DNA of 64,000 nucleotides from JAICJC01 sp963709425 (GTDB lineage: Bacteria; Actinomycetota; Thermoleophilia; Gaiellales; JAICJC01): the NCBI GenBank assembly GCA_963709425.1, contig CAVPWG010000001.1, forward strand, positions 62,001-126,000. The letters are read 5' to 3'. The position numbers were made by a program, and so were the translations under genes. The notes under the pieces were generated by a model. That model ran no database searches. It was not told where the DNA came from and saw only the letters and a program-made list of their open reading frames with translations. This document shows, piece after piece, positions 34,939-47,629 of the stretch. Positions within the stretch are counted from its first letter, which is position 1; every line of letters starts with the position of its first letter.

Positions 34939-37263
34939 TCACTCCCGCCGGGAGGCCGCCGAAAGCACGGAGCGAAGCCGAACGGCGCCGGTCGCACGCT
35001 CACGGGGACTCAGCCGCTCGCGCACGCCCCGCTTCACGCCGCGCAGCTCGCGGCGCATCTCGGCCTCGGCCGCACGGGCCCGGCCGATCGGCGCGTAGCG
35101 AGCTCGGCTGGCCGCGAGGGCGAACGCCGTCGTCGGCACGCCGAAAGTGTGCTCCACCCGGTCGGCCAGGTCCTCGAACGTGTACCCGGGGCGGACCGGG
35201 ACGCCCTGGTCGCCCACGAACGTTGCCAGGTCGTGATAGGCGGCTGTCGCCCGGGCGCGCGGCCCACGCCGCAGATAGCGCCATCGGGCGGCGAAGACCT
35301 TGAACAGGATCACCGCGATGAGGACGATCACGGCGACCGACAGGGCCCAGCGCACGAACTGGCCGTTTCCCGATTGGGCGGCAAACGGGACGCCGGGCGC
35401 CGATGCCCCGCCGTGGCCGTGGTCGCCCTGCTGCTGCTTGAACAGCGCCTCGAGATTGTTCTTGCCCGCGAGCGGGTTCGTAACGCGCGTAACGCGCTGC
35501 TCCTGGTCGAGGAGGAGCTTCGCGGTCGAGTTGTCCAGGCTGCCTGCGCCGGTGGTGATGTTGCGGAACGCCGTCGCCGACGACGAGTAGGCCTCGGTGA
35601 GCGTCCGTGTTGGGGTCGGCTCGAACGGCATCCACCCGTACCCCGGGAAGAAGACCTCGACCCACGCATGGGCGTTCCTGTCGTAGACGACGTACGGATC
35701 GCCGGCGTTCTTCGGCGGCCTGCCCGTCGTGAACCCCACCGCGATCCGGGCCGGGATCCCGTGCAGTCGCAGCACCAGCGCCATCGCGCCCGAGAACATC
35801 TGGCAGTAGCCGCGGTGCGACCGGGTCATGAAGTCGACCAGCGGCGGGACGCCCTTCTTCTGCTTCGGCGTCAGGTCGTAGGTGAACCGCGGCGACCGCA
35901 GGTAGTGCTCGACGAGGAACGCGGCGCCGAACGGCGTCTCGGCCTGGTCGGCGCCCGACGCGCGCCATACCCGGTTCGATGCATCGACGTAGTCGCGAGG
36001 CACGGGCGTGCCGACCGGAGGCTCCCCCGAGCCGAACGGCGCGATCAGCGCTCCGCCGACCGTGATGCCGGATGCGATCTCCGGCGGGTAGGCGGTGCCC
36101 GTCGACGCAAGATCGGTGGGCGACGGGCTGGGCGTGTACGCGGTCTCGGAGTAGGTGGCTCCGCGCGGCGGCGCGGTGGTCGTCGTGACGCCGCCGTCCG
36201 TCTGCACGTACGAGCGCAGGTCGGACGGGAGCGTCCAGCGCATGGCCTGGCCGGTGCCGATGAGGTGCGGATCGGCCAGCGCGTCGACCTTCACGCCGAT
36301 CCTGACCGAGTCGGTCAGACCTGCGGTGACGACGTTCGGCGGCAGGAGACCCGGCGGGACGAGGTACGAGCCGCCCACCTGGTTTGCGAGCGGGATCGAC
36401 CCGCCGCCCTCGGTCCAGCGGTCGTCGTTGAACGCGGTCAGCACCGTCGCCTTCCAGTAGAGCGGGATCGGCGAGTGGACCTCCATGACCACGGTCTTCT
36501 TCTTCGGCCAGTGAAGCGGTTTGTAGGTCTGGTCCCAGACGTACTGGACGTTCACCCGCGGGCTCTGCTTTGCGAGCGGATCCCATTTCTGCCAACCGAG
36601 GAAGGCGTCCTTGCTCACACCGGGCGCCCCGCCGACCACGAGCCCCGCCACGACCGCGCCGACGCCGAGAAGGGCAGCCTGCGGGGCGGCACCCGATCGC
36701 TGGAGCCGTTCCCCCGTGACGAAGAGCGCGGCGAGCGCCAGGAACAGGAAGAGCGCCGCCCTCACCCCGCCGGCCGACAGGTCGACGACCGTGCTCGGCA
36801 GTGCGAACAGCAGGAATCCGACCGCGATGGCCGCCAGCGCCCACCCGCGGCAGATCAGGGCCCACGCCAGGATGGCGGCCAGTGCGAAGAACGCCAGCTT
36901 GAGATCGCGGTCGACCGCCACAAAGCGGCCCGCGTCGAAGGGTGTGTGCGCCGTGAACCAGCCGTGTGCGCCGTCGTCCAGGACACCGCCCACCGCGCGC
37001 GGATAGACGCCGTGATGCGAGCGCCACGGCCAGAGCCCCGTCACCACCCCGATCGCGACGATGCTCACCGCCGGGAGCGCCACCAGCCACGCCAGGCGCG
37101 GCCGGCCGAACGACGACACCAGGGCGGGGACGAGCGCGAGCCCCGTGAGGAGCATGATCCACGAGAAGGCCAGGCCGGGGGTCTCCATGCGGGCCCAGTG
37201 CGCGCCGCCGTAGAGGATCATCGCCACGGCGACGATCGCGCAGCCGGTGCGCCGGTCAGGCAC
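34939..37263 (-). CDS. TgpA-like membrane transglutaminase
   Basis: 774-residue protein: six or so TM segments (about 5-220), a large extracytoplasmic part with the transglutaminase-like core (catalytic Cys in HRGYCQMFSGAMALVLR, His in NAHAWVEVFFPGYGW, then PFEPTPTR), one more TM segment (about 640-660), and a cytoplasmic DUF4129-like tail. TgpA partners are MoxR ATPases and DUF58 proteins, as here. The GTG at 37263 overlaps the DUF58 stop by 8 bases. Likely acts in cell-envelope metabolism. Confidence 0.92.
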   Translation of the reverse strand: MPDRRTGCAIVAVAMILYGGAHWARMETPGLAFSWIMLLTGLALVPALVSSFGRPRLAWLVALPAVSIVAIGVVTGLWPWRSHHGVYPRAVGGVLDDGAHGWFTAHTPFDAGRFVAVDRDLKLAFFALAAILAWALICRGWALAAIAVGFLLFALPSTVVDLSAGGVRAALFLFLALAALFVTGERLQRSGAAPQAALLGVGAVVAGLVVGGAPGVSKDAFLGWQKWDPLAKQSPRVNVQYVWDQTYKPLHWPKKKTVVMEVHSPIPLYWKATVLTAFNDDRWTEGGGSIPLANQVGGSYLVPPGLLPPNVVTAGLTDSVRIGVKVDALADPHLIGTGQAMRWTLPSDLRSYVQTDGGVTTTTAPPRGATYSETAYTPSPSPTDLASTGTAYPPEIASGITVGGALIAPFGSGEPPVGTPVPRDYVDASNRVWRASGADQAETPFGAAFLVEHYLRSPRFTYDLTPKQKKGVPPLVDFMTRSHRGYCQMFSGAMALVLRLHGIPARIAVGFTTGRPPKNAGDPYVVYDRNAHAWVEVFFPGYGWMPFEPTPTRTLTEAYSSSATAFRNITTGAGSLDNSTAKLLLDQEQRVTRVTNPLAGKNNLEALFKQQQGDHGHGGASAPGVPFAAQSGNGQFVRWALSVAVIVLIAVILFKVFAARWRYLRRGPRARATAAYHDLATFVGDQGVPVRPGYTFEDLADRVEHTFGVPTTAFALAASRARYAPIGRARAAEAEMRRELRGVKRGVRERLSPRERATGAVRLRSVLSAASRRE

Positions 37264-38479
37264 TGGCCACCACCAGGCGGAGCGTCGGGGCCGAGAGCGC
37301 CCGGCCGACGTCGTCGCCGAGCCGGATCCGGGCCATTGGGACGCCTGACCGGGTCAGACGGAGCGCCGCCGCGCTCTGGGCGGTGTCGGCTCCGTTTCCC
37401 GCGAAGTCGGGTGCATCGACCCACACCACCGCGACGTCGCGCTGCGACGAGCGGAGCCCGAGCAACCGCTCGGCGAGCGCGGCCGACATGGCCGCCGTGA
37501 CGACGTACACCCGGGACGCGTCGACCCGGGTGGGGGCATTCGCGCTTTCGCCGAGCGCCGTCGCGAGCGACCGCGGCGCGTCGGGCTGTGCGCCGGCGAG
37601 CGCCCCGATGGCCGTGGCCCACTGCCCACCGGCGTCGCCGACCCGGATGCGGGTGTGGGTCGCGCCGTGGATCACCAGCGAGCTGCGCTGGCCGGACTCG
37701 ACCAGCCGGTGCAGGAGCGAGGCGGCGGCGCGCACCTGGTAGTCGAACGCCGATTCGGGCACCTCGCCTGCGACGGCCTGAGCGTCCCCGTCGAGCAGCA
37801 CCGAGGCCTCGTCGCGGGGCGTGTCCTGGAGCTCCTTCACCATCAGCTTCCGGCGCTTGGCCGTCGACCGCCAGTGGACGCGTCGCAGGCTCTCGCCCTG
37901 CTGGTGGTCGCGGATCGAGTGCAGGTCGTAGCCCGCAGTGCGATGAAGGAGCGCGCGGCCGTGCTCGCCGGACGAGCCGCCGGCGTCGGTGAAAAGGCCC
38001 TCGAGCGGGTAGACGCGGGGGTAGACGATGACCTCGTCGGAGCGGTCGAGCGCGATCCGGGCCTCGGCCAGCCCGAAGCCGTCACCGACGACCAGCTCGG
38101 CGCCGCCGAGGCGGTACCGCCCGCGCAGCGCCGAGGCGACCTCGTAGCGTCCACGCAGCATGCGCCCGTTGCGGACGACCTCTGTCGGGACCGGCCGCTC
38201 CCCCACGCGGTCGACGACCACCGCCCGGCCGGGCAGCGGCCCGCCGTCCGCGCTCACCTCCAGGCCGACCGCGAACGACTGGCCCTCGACGAGCTCCAGG
38301 TGACCGGCTCGGCGGCGCAGCCGCATCGGGCGGTCGAGCAGCCGCACCCATCCCCATGCGACCGCCGGCGCAAGGGCCAGCCCGACGGCGACCGGGAACA
38401 TCACGCCCGTCCCGAAGCCCCAGGCCGCGAGATAGAGGCCCAGGGCCAGCCAGAGCACCCGTCGGCCGCGGTGAGTCAT
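37256..38479 (-). CDS. DUF58 domain protein
   Basis: 407 residues: two N-terminal TM segments (about 8-45), a beta-rich region, then the DUF58 signature GYDLHSIRDHQQGESLRRVHWRSTAKRRKLMVKEL, followed by a von Willebrand A-like part. It is the standard partner of MoxR ATPases and probably a substrate or adaptor for them. ATG 38479 overlaps the moxR stop as ATGA. Confidence 0.92.
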   Translation of the reverse strand: MTHRGRRVLWLALGLYLAAWGFGTGVMFPVAVGLALAPAVAWGWVRLLDRPMRLRRRAGHLELVEGQSFAVGLEVSADGGPLPGRAVVVDRVGERPVPTEVVRNGRMLRGRYEVASALRGRYRLGGAELVVGDGFGLAEARIALDRSDEVIVYPRVYPLEGLFTDAGGSSGEHGRALLHRTAGYDLHSIRDHQQGESLRRVHWRSTAKRRKLMVKELQDTPRDEASVLLDGDAQAVAGEVPESAFDYQVRAAASLLHRLVESGQRSSLVIHGATHTRIRVGDAGGQWATAIGALAGAQPDAPRSLATALGESANAPTRVDASRVYVVTAAMSAALAERLLGLRSSQRDVAVVWVDAPDFAGNGADTAQSAAALRLTRSGVPMARIRLGDDVGRALSAPTLRLVVASA

Positions 38480-39489
38480 ACGGGGACCCGGGTGCGCTCC
38501 ACCGCCTCGCGGATGGAGTCGGCCGCGTCGACGCCCGCGGTCCGGGCCTCGGGCGCCAGGATGACGCGATGCGTCAGGACGTCCGTCGCGACGTCCTTCA
38601 CATCGGCCGGGACGACGTAGTCGCGGCCCCGCACCACCGCGTGTGCCTTCGCGACGCGGAGAAGCGCAATGCCCGCGCGCGGGCTGGCGCCCAGCGCAAG
38701 GCGCGTATCCGTGCGGGTGTGGTTCAGGATGTCGACGACGTAGCGATGCAGGGTGTCCTCGACGAAGACCCGCCGCACCGCCGCGATCGCGGTCTCGATC
38801 TCGGTGGCCGTGGACACCGGCTCGAGGTCCTCGAGCGGTTCATTGGCGGCGTGCTCGGCGAGCATCTTCGACTCGGCGTCGACGTCGGGATAGCCCAGCG
38901 TGAGGAGCATCGTGAACCGGTCGAGCTGCGCCTCGGGCAGCGGGAACGTCCCCTCGTACTCGATCGGGTTCTGGGTCGCGATCACCGTGAAGGGCCGCGC
39001 CAGCATGTGGGTCGTGCCGTCGACGGTGACCTGCACCTCCTGCATGCACTCGAGCAGTGCCGACTGGGTCTTCGGAGAGGCGCGGTTGATCTCGTCGACG
39101 AGCACGATGTTCGCGAAGACCGGCCCGGCCTTGAACTCGAACTCGTTTCCCTGGAGGTTGAACACCGAGACGCCCGTGATGTCGGACGGCAGGAGGTCAG
39201 GCGTGGCCTGGACGCGCGCGAACTCACAGTCCAGCGAGCGTGCAATCGACTTGGCGAGCATCGTCTTGCCGACGCCCGGGAAGTCCTCGAGGATGACGTG
39301 CCCCTCGCACAGGACGGCCATGACGCACCGCTCGATCAGCGACCGGGGGGCGTGGATGACGCGGGACACGTTCTGGATGACCCGGCCGGCGACATCCGCC
39401 GCAGCGGCGATGTCCTCCGGGAGGGGGGACTCTGGCTGACGCTGGGCTTCCACCTGGCGGATCCTCTCTGGTCGGGGTGGGTCGTTCAT
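38476..39489 (-). CDS. MoxR-family AAA+ ATPase
   Basis: 337-residue chaperone-type ATPase with Walker A DFPGVGKTMLAKS, Walker B NIVLVDEINRA, sensor 1 ATQNPIEYEGT and lid GASPRAGIALLRVAKAHA. Thought to help mature or assemble partner proteins encoded next to it (DUF58 and transglutaminase). ATG 39489 overlaps the coaBC stop as ATGA, so this cluster is read with coaBC. Confidence 0.95.
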   Translation of the reverse strand: MNDPPRPERIRQVEAQRQPESPLPEDIAAAADVAGRVIQNVSRVIHAPRSLIERCVMAVLCEGHVILEDFPGVGKTMLAKSIARSLDCEFARVQATPDLLPSDITGVSVFNLQGNEFEFKAGPVFANIVLVDEINRASPKTQSALLECMQEVQVTVDGTTHMLARPFTVIATQNPIEYEGTFPLPEAQLDRFTMLLTLGYPDVDAESKMLAEHAANEPLEDLEPVSTATEIETAIAAVRRVFVEDTLHRYVVDILNHTRTDTRLALGASPRAGIALLRVAKAHAVVRGRDYVVPADVKDVATDVLTHRVILAPEARTAGVDAADSIREAVERTRVPV

Positions 39490-40679
39490 GCCCGGGCGGG
39501 CACGGCACCGGTACGGGCCGGTAACGCGACGGCGTCCCAGATCGCGGCGGCGCATGCGCGCTTGCTGCGACGGGAGACACCGATCTCTCGATCTGACGTC
39601 ACGAGCGTCAATTCGTTGTGGTCCGAGTCGAACCCGATATCCCGGCGGCTGATGTCGTTCATCACGATCATGTCTGCGCCCTTGCGCTCGAGCTTCTGCC
39701 GGGCGCGGGCGACGCCGCCCGCTCCGTGCTCGGCCGCAAACCCGATCAGGACCTGCCCGGGCCTGCGCGCCGCCCCCAGCCCTGCGAGGATATCGGCGGT
39801 CGGCTCGAGTGTCACGTGCCACGCATCACCGGACTTGGTGCGCTTTCCGTCTGCGGCCCCGGCCGGGCGGTAGTCCGAGACCGCCGCCGCCATCACGATG
39901 ACGTCGGCGCCGGCCGCCGCCGCGACGGTCGCCCGCTCGAGCTCGGCGGCCGTCTCGACCTGGACGACGCGCATGGGCGCCGAAGGCCGTGCCGTGGCCG
40001 CGGCGAGGACGAGTGTGACGTCGGCGCCCCGGCGGGCCGCCTCGTCGGCGACGGCCGCACCCATCCGTCCGGACGACCGGTTGCCGATGTAGCGGACGGC
40101 GTCCAGCGGCTCGCGGGTGCCGCCGGCGGTGACCAGGACGCGCCGTCCCGCCATCGAACGGCCGGCGGCGAGGCGCGACCGGACGGCGGCGGCGATCTCC
40201 TCCGGCTCGGCCATCCTCCCCACCCCCAGCTCGCCTTCGGCGGTCTCGCCCGTCCCGGGCCCGACGAGCTCGACGCCGCGCGCCTCGAGCAGCCGGATGT
40301 TGGCCCTCGTCGCCTCGTCCTCCCACATGCGCGGGTTCATCGCGGGGGCGGCCACGATCGGCCCTGTGAACGCCAGCGTCGTGGCGGTGAGGACGTTGGC
40401 GGCCTCGCCGTGGGCGATCCGCGTCATCGTGGTGGCGGAGAGCGGCGCGATGCAGAGGAGCTCGGCGACGGCCGAGGCGTCGAGGTGCGGGAACACATCC
40501 TCGCCGCCGTCCATCAGCACCGGCCGGCGCGAGAGCGCGGCGAAGGTCGTGGGGCCGACGAACCGGCGCGAGTCGGGGGTCTGCACGACCTGCACGTCGT
40601 GGCCGTCCTTGACGAGCAGCCGGACGAGCTCGCAGCTCTTGTACGCCGCGATACCGCCGCACACCCCCACGAGGATCAT
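39486..40679 (-). CDS. coaBC: Bifunctional phosphopantothenoylcysteine decarboxylase/synthase
   Basis: Two consecutive steps of coenzyme A synthesis. The CoaC flavoprotein half begins ILVGVCGGIAAYKSCELVR and has APAMNPRMWE; the CoaB half has VLVTAGGTREPLDAVRYIGNRSSGRMG and ends with KRKGADMIVMND-type residues (LERKGADMIVMNDIS). ATG 40679 gives 397 residues. Normally follows rpoZ; here a GNAT gene is inserted. Confidence 0.95.
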   Translation of the reverse strand: MILVGVCGGIAAYKSCELVRLLVKDGHDVQVVQTPDSRRFVGPTTFAALSRRPVLMDGGEDVFPHLDASAVAELLCIAPLSATTMTRIAHGEAANVLTATTLAFTGPIVAAPAMNPRMWEDEATRANIRLLEARGVELVGPGTGETAEGELGVGRMAEPEEIAAAVRSRLAAGRSMAGRRVLVTAGGTREPLDAVRYIGNRSSGRMGAAVADEAARRGADVTLVLAAATARPSAPMRVVQVETAAELERATVAAAAGADVIVMAAAVSDYRPAGAADGKRTKSGDAWHVTLEPTADILAGLGAARRPGQVLIGFAAEHGAGGVARARQKLERKGADMIVMNDISRRDIGFDSDHNELTLVTSDREIGVSRRSKRACAAAIWDAVALPARTGAVPARA

Positions 40680-40760
40680 TGTCGTAGTGTGGCAGGGAAC
40701 GGCGTCCCGCTCAATGCTGCCACCGGGATCGGTGGCGTCCATGGCGGTGAATCGCTCGAT

Positions 40761-41600
40761 CTACACGAAGTCGATCTCGACGGCGTCCGCCACGGGGCGG
40801 TAGCCGACCGCCTGGTAGATCGAGTTCGAGGTGGGGTTTGCGAGGTCCGTGAAGAGCGCGCAACGGCGCACCCCACGGCCGAGCAGCTTCGCTGTCAACG
40901 CGGCGACGAGCGATGTCGCGTAGCCGCGGCGGCGGTGCTCACGCGGCGTGTAGACGGGGCCGACGCGGGCGATCCCCGGTGACGAGACGCTGGCGCCCGC
41001 CATTGCCACCGCCGTCCCGTCGACCTCCCACACCACGATGCCCGGATCCGCCCCGACCCGCGCCTCGATCGAGCGGGCGAGCTCGTCGGGGCCTCCCTGC
41101 AGTCCAGTCTCGCGCACGAATGCATGCGCCCATTTGGCAAGCAGACCCCGGTCCGCCTCCCCGGCCGGCCGCATCGTTCCCACCGTCGTCGGAGCCGGAA
41201 TGACGGACATCGTGGAGTACATGCGCAGGGACATCGCGCGCCGGGTCGTCGCGCCGGACGCCCGCGCCCAGCATGCGGCGAATTCCTCGGCCTCGGGCAG
41301 GACGCCGTTCACGCCCGGCACCGGAACGCCGGCGGCCCGTACCGTCGCGGCCAGCTCGTCGAGCGCCGCGACGTCCCGCCCGGCCACGAGCAGGTGAAAC
41401 GGGGGCGTCATGATCGCGCAGGCAACGACTGCCCCGGCCTCCTCGACGAGCCACAGGTGGTGCTCGGCGTAGCGGCCGGCGTCACGCTCGAGCGCCGAGA
41501 GCACGCCCAGCGGAACCGTGTGGCGAAGCTCGTCCGCTGCGAGGAGCGGCCCGGCCCGCTCACGGAACTCGGCCGCGCCGCTGACCCGCGCTCCTCGCAC
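40761..41600 (-). CDS. GNAT-family acetyltransferase
   Basis: 279 residues. The C-terminal half is a GNAT domain with VGPVYTPREHRRRGYATSLVAALTAKLL (acetyl-CoA loop) and LFTDLANPTSNSIYQAVGYRPVADAVEIDF; the N-terminal half is a degenerate repeat of the fold. Substrate unknown. It starts at GTG 41600, 9 bases after rpoZ, and lies within the rpoZ-coaBC operon. Confidence 0.87.
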   Translation of the reverse strand: MRGARVSGAAEFRERAGPLLAADELRHTVPLGVLSALERDAGRYAEHHLWLVEEAGAVVACAIMTPPFHLLVAGRDVAALDELAATVRAAGVPVPGVNGVLPEAEEFAACWARASGATTRRAMSLRMYSTMSVIPAPTTVGTMRPAGEADRGLLAKWAHAFVRETGLQGGPDELARSIEARVGADPGIVVWEVDGTAVAMAGASVSSPGIARVGPVYTPREHRRRGYATSLVAALTAKLLGRGVRRCALFTDLANPTSNSIYQAVGYRPVADAVEIDFV

Positions 41601-41609
41601 CCGCCCGGG

Positions 41610-41858
41610 CTACTTCTTGAGCGACGCCTTGGACGGCGAGGTGACCTTGAGCTGCCCGGCCGCGATCTCCTCCAGCGCCATCGTGAGGAAGTTCTTCGAC
41701 CGCGACTCGACCAGGGGCGGGGCGAAGCTCTCGAAGCTTCCCTCGCCGAGCTGGCCGTGGTAGTCGTTGATCTGGCGGGTGCGACGTGCGGCGGCGATCA
41801 CCAGCGCGTACTTGCTCGGAACCTTGGCGAGCAGGTCGTCGATCTTCGGGTAAATCAT
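41610..41858 (-). CDS. rpoZ: RNA polymerase omega subunit
   Basis: 82-residue subunit that assists assembly of beta'. The conserved SKYALVIAAARRTRQIND and the C-terminal NFLTMALEEIAAGQLKV are typical of actinobacterial omega. ATG 41858 overlaps the gmk stop as ATGA. Confidence 0.95.
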   Translation of the reverse strand: MIYPKIDDLLAKVPSKYALVIAAARRTRQINDYHGQLGEGSFESFAPPLVESRSKNFLTMALEEIAAGQLKVTSPSKASLKK

Positions 41859-42424
41859 GCGTGCTCCTCGTCTTCATGGGCCGAGCCCACAAGCGCCACC
41901 AGCTGGTCTGCCGCGCGCTCGGCGTCGTCGTTCACGATCACATGGTCGAACTCGGGTTGTGCCTCCATCTCCCGGCGCGCGATCTCGAGCCGGTCATCGA
42001 TCTCCTCGGGTGAATCTGTGCCACGCCCTCGCAGGCGAGCCTCGAGGTCGGCCACCGCCGGCGGGGCGATGAACACGAGCACCGCCTCCGGCATCTGCTG
42101 CTTGACCGAGCGGGCTCCGACCACCTCGATCTCGAGCACCACGTCCCGGCCCGCTCGGAGTCGCCGCTCGACCTCGCTGCGAAGCGTGCCGTAACGATTG
42201 CCTGCGTAGGATACATGCTCGAGGAACTCGCCCGCCGCGACGCGCCGCTCGAAGTCCGCCTCCGGGAGGAAGTGGTACTCGCGCCCATCGACCTCGTCAG
42301 GGCGGCGCGGCCGGGTCGTCGCCGACGTCGCGAGGACGAGCGCCGGGACCCGGCGCCGAGCCGTGGCGATGACGGTCCCCTTGCCGACCCCGCTCGGCCC
42401 CGACACGACGAACAGCCGGCCCAT
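41855..42424 (-). CDS. gmk: Guanylate kinase
   Basis: Phosphorylates GMP to GDP. P-loop SGPSGVGKGT is at the N-terminus, followed by the GMP-binding TTRPRRPDEVDGREYHFL and VVLEIEVVGARSVKQ. ATG 42424 (or GTG 42427) gives 189 residues. It lies 25 bases after mihF and overlaps rpoZ. Confidence 0.96.
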   Translation of the reverse strand: MGRLFVVSGPSGVGKGTVIATARRRVPALVLATSATTRPRRPDEVDGREYHFLPEADFERRVAAGEFLEHVSYAGNRYGTLRSEVERRLRAGRDVVLEIEVVGARSVKQQMPEAVLVFIAPPAVADLEARLRGRGTDSPEEIDDRLEIARREMEAQPEFDHVIVNDDAERAADQLVALVGSAHEDEEHA

Positions 42425-42449
42425 CACGGCCGGCGCCGTCCGGCGCGCG

Positions 42450-42776
42450 TCAGGAGCGGAAGAGGTCGAGCAGCTCGCCGCGCTGGCGATCCGAGAGGCC
42501 GCCGACCGTCTTCGACTGGCTGATGCGGCACTGGGTGAGAAGACGGGTCGACTTGACCCGGCCCAACCGCGGCACGGCCATGAGGACGTCGTACACCTTG
42601 GCGGTCAGGACCTCTTCGGGGGGCTCGGCGATGACATCGCGGATGCGCAGCCGCCCCGCCTTCAGGTCGCGCTTCAGCTGCGCTCGTCTGACCCTGATCT
42701 GGTTCGCCCGATTGAGCGCCTCCATCCGCTGATCGAGCGAGCGGGAGGGGGTGTGGGACAGGGTGGCCGGCGTCAT
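42450..42776 (-). CDS. mihF: Actinobacterial integration host factor (mIHF)
   Basis: 108-residue nucleoid-associated DNA-binding protein specific to Actinomycetota. The H2TH-type segment AKVYDVLMAVPRLGRVKSTRLLTQCRISQSKTVGGLSDRQRGEL is characteristic. The mihF-gmk-rpoZ-coaBC order is the same as in mycobacteria. It has its own strong promoter with a leader of only about 5 bases, so translation is probably leaderless. Confidence 0.95.
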   Translation of the reverse strand: MTPATLSHTPSRSLDQRMEALNRANQIRVRRAQLKRDLKAGRLRIRDVIAEPPEEVLTAKVYDVLMAVPRLGRVKSTRLLTQCRISQSKTVGGLSDRQRGELLDLFRS

Positions 42777-42787
42777 CGTAGGTGGCG

Positions 42788-42815
42788 ATTATACCCATGG
42801 GCGGGGTGTGTGCAA
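42788..42815 (-). promoter_or_regulatory. Predicted mihF promoter (consensus -10)
   Basis: Read on the minus strand, TTGCAC (42810-42815) and a perfect TATAAT (42788-42793) are 16 bases apart. The start point would be near 42781, about 5 bases before the ATG at 42776. The -35 lies right at the end of the pyr operon terminator. Confidence 0.75.
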
Positions 42816-42816
42816 C

Positions 42817-42842
42817 CGGAAAAGAACCGCCTGAATAGGCGG
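42817..42842 (-). terminator. Intrinsic terminator of the pyr operon
   Basis: Read on the minus strand, CCGCCT-ATTC-AGGCGG forms a perfect 6-bp stem with a 4-base loop, followed by TTCTTTT. It lies 19 bases after the pyrD stop and separates the pyr operon from mihF. Confidence 0.8.
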
Positions 42843-42860
42843 AATTCTGCCCCGCTACCA

Positions 42861-43781
42861 TCAAGCTCGACTTGAGGTTGAGGTGGGTGGATGGGCGACC
42901 GCCACGAGCTCTCCAGGTCCGCTTGCCCCCCGCTGTCCGAGGTCGGCGAGGAGTTCGGCCGACGCGCGTTCGACGACCTCGGCGTCGCGGAAGAGCGCGG
43001 TGCCGACGCCGACGAGCGTCGCCCCTGCGGCCAGGAATTCACTGGCATCTGCCGCTCCCGCCACGCCGCCCATCCCGATGATCGGAAGGCCCGTCGCGGC
43101 TCGCGCGTGGAAGACGGCGTGCAGGGCCACCGGCTTGATCGCCGGACCGGAGAGGCCGCCACCGCCGCCGCCCAGGAGCGGGCGGAGCGTGGCCCGGTCG
43201 ATCGCGATTCCGCGCAGCGTGTTGATGAGGACGAGGCCGTCCGCCCCACCCTCGGCGGCGGCCGTGGCGATGGCCTCGATCTCGGTCACGCTCGGCGAGA
43301 GCTTGGCGAGGACGGGGACGTCGGTCTCGTTGCGGCAGCGCTCGACGAGCGAGCGCGTCTCGCCCGGATCGGTGCCGATCGAAATGCAGCCCGACTCGAC
43401 GTTCGGGCAGGAGACGTTCAGCTCGACGGCGACCACGGCGGCGTGAGCGCCGACCCTGGCCACGGCCGTCGCGTACTCGCCTGGCGACCACCCGCCCACG
43501 CTCGCGATGATCGGCACGCCGAGCTCGGCGAGCCGGGGCAGGTCGTCCTCGGCGAAACGCTCGAGGCCGGGATTCGCAAGGCCGATCGAGTTGACCATCC
43601 CGGAGGGCGTCTCGGCGATCCGAGGCGGCGGGTTCCCCTCGCGCGGGTTGAGCGTCACCGTCTTGGTGACGAACGCCGAGACGCCGAGCGTGCCCGAGAC
43701 GAGGGCGTCGAGCGTCCCCGACCCGTTCACGAACGGCGACGCGAGGCGGATGCCGCAGAACGTCGTCTCAAGCGACGGCAC
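42861..43781 (-). CDS. pyrD: Dihydroorotate dehydrogenase, NAD-dependent type 1B catalytic subunit
   Basis: FMN enzyme of UMP synthesis. Catalytic Cys lies in ELNVSCPNVESG, with KTVTLNPREGNPPPRI and NSIGLANPG near the N-terminus and PIIGMGGVAGAADASEFLAAGA near the end. Type 1B is supported by the adjacent pyrK. The GTG at 43781 overlaps pyrK by 14 bases; 306 residues. Last gene of the operon. Confidence 0.95.
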   Translation of the reverse strand: MPSLETTFCGIRLASPFVNGSGTLDALVSGTLGVSAFVTKTVTLNPREGNPPPRIAETPSGMVNSIGLANPGLERFAEDDLPRLAELGVPIIASVGGWSPGEYATAVARVGAHAAVVAVELNVSCPNVESGCISIGTDPGETRSLVERCRNETDVPVLAKLSPSVTEIEAIATAAAEGGADGLVLINTLRGIAIDRATLRPLLGGGGGGLSGPAIKPVALHAVFHARAATGLPIIGMGGVAGAADASEFLAAGATLVGVGTALFRDAEVVERASAELLADLGQRGASGPGELVAVAHPPTSTSSRA

Positions 43782-44458
43782 GGCTCGCCTCCACCACGGG
43801 TCCCTCGACGCACAGCCGCTTCCAGCGCCCGTCGAGCTTGACCGCGCACCCGTGGCAGGCCCCGAAGCCGCACGCCATGGCGGCCTCCATCGCGAGCTGG
43901 CACGCGACCGCGTGCTCGGCAGCAAGCGCCGCCACCGCGCCCAGCATGCCGTCCGGCCCACAGGCGTAGACCGTCCCTTCGAAGCCGGGAAGGAGCCGCG
44001 CCAGCGGCTCGGTCACGAGCTCCGGCTCGATCACGACGGTGGCGTCCGGATGCACGAGGCCGGCGCACACGGCGTGCGCCTCGGTGCGAAAGCCGAGCAG
44101 CACGCGTGCGCCCGGCAGGAGGCGCACGAGCCACGGCAGGATCGCCGCACCGATGCCGCCGCCGACCAGGAGCGCAGGGCCGGGCATGAGATCGAAGCCG
44201 TGCCCGAGGGGGCCGAGCACGCTCACCTTGCGGGCCGCCGCCAGCGCCCGCGTGCCGGCGCCGCGGATGTCGAGCAGAAACGCCAGCTCATGCTCGTCGG
44301 CCCAGGCCGCCGAGATGGGCCGGGGCAGGTACGCGTCTGCCGGGCCCGGGTCGGCCGCCAGCATGAAGAACTGCCCCGGGGCGCCGGGTTCGATGCCGTC
44401 GCGCCGCAGCCGAAGGAGCGTGTAGGCGCCGGCCGGCTCGACGCTCTGGACAGCGAGG

Positions 44459-44478
<20 letters not shown>
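43768..44478 (-). CDS. pyrK: Dihydroorotate dehydrogenase electron-transfer subunit
   Basis: FAD and [2Fe-2S] protein that passes electrons from PyrD to NAD+. The FAD-binding RPIS motif appears in YLPRPISAAW, the NAD loop in LLVGGGIGAAILPWL, and the cluster Cys residues in MACGFGACHGCAVKL with a fourth Cys in RLCVEGPV. ATG 44478 lies inside the carB 3' end (20-base overlap), giving 236 residues. Confidence 0.93.
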
Positions 44479-47621
<3,143 letters not shown>

Positions 47622-47629
<8 letters not shown>

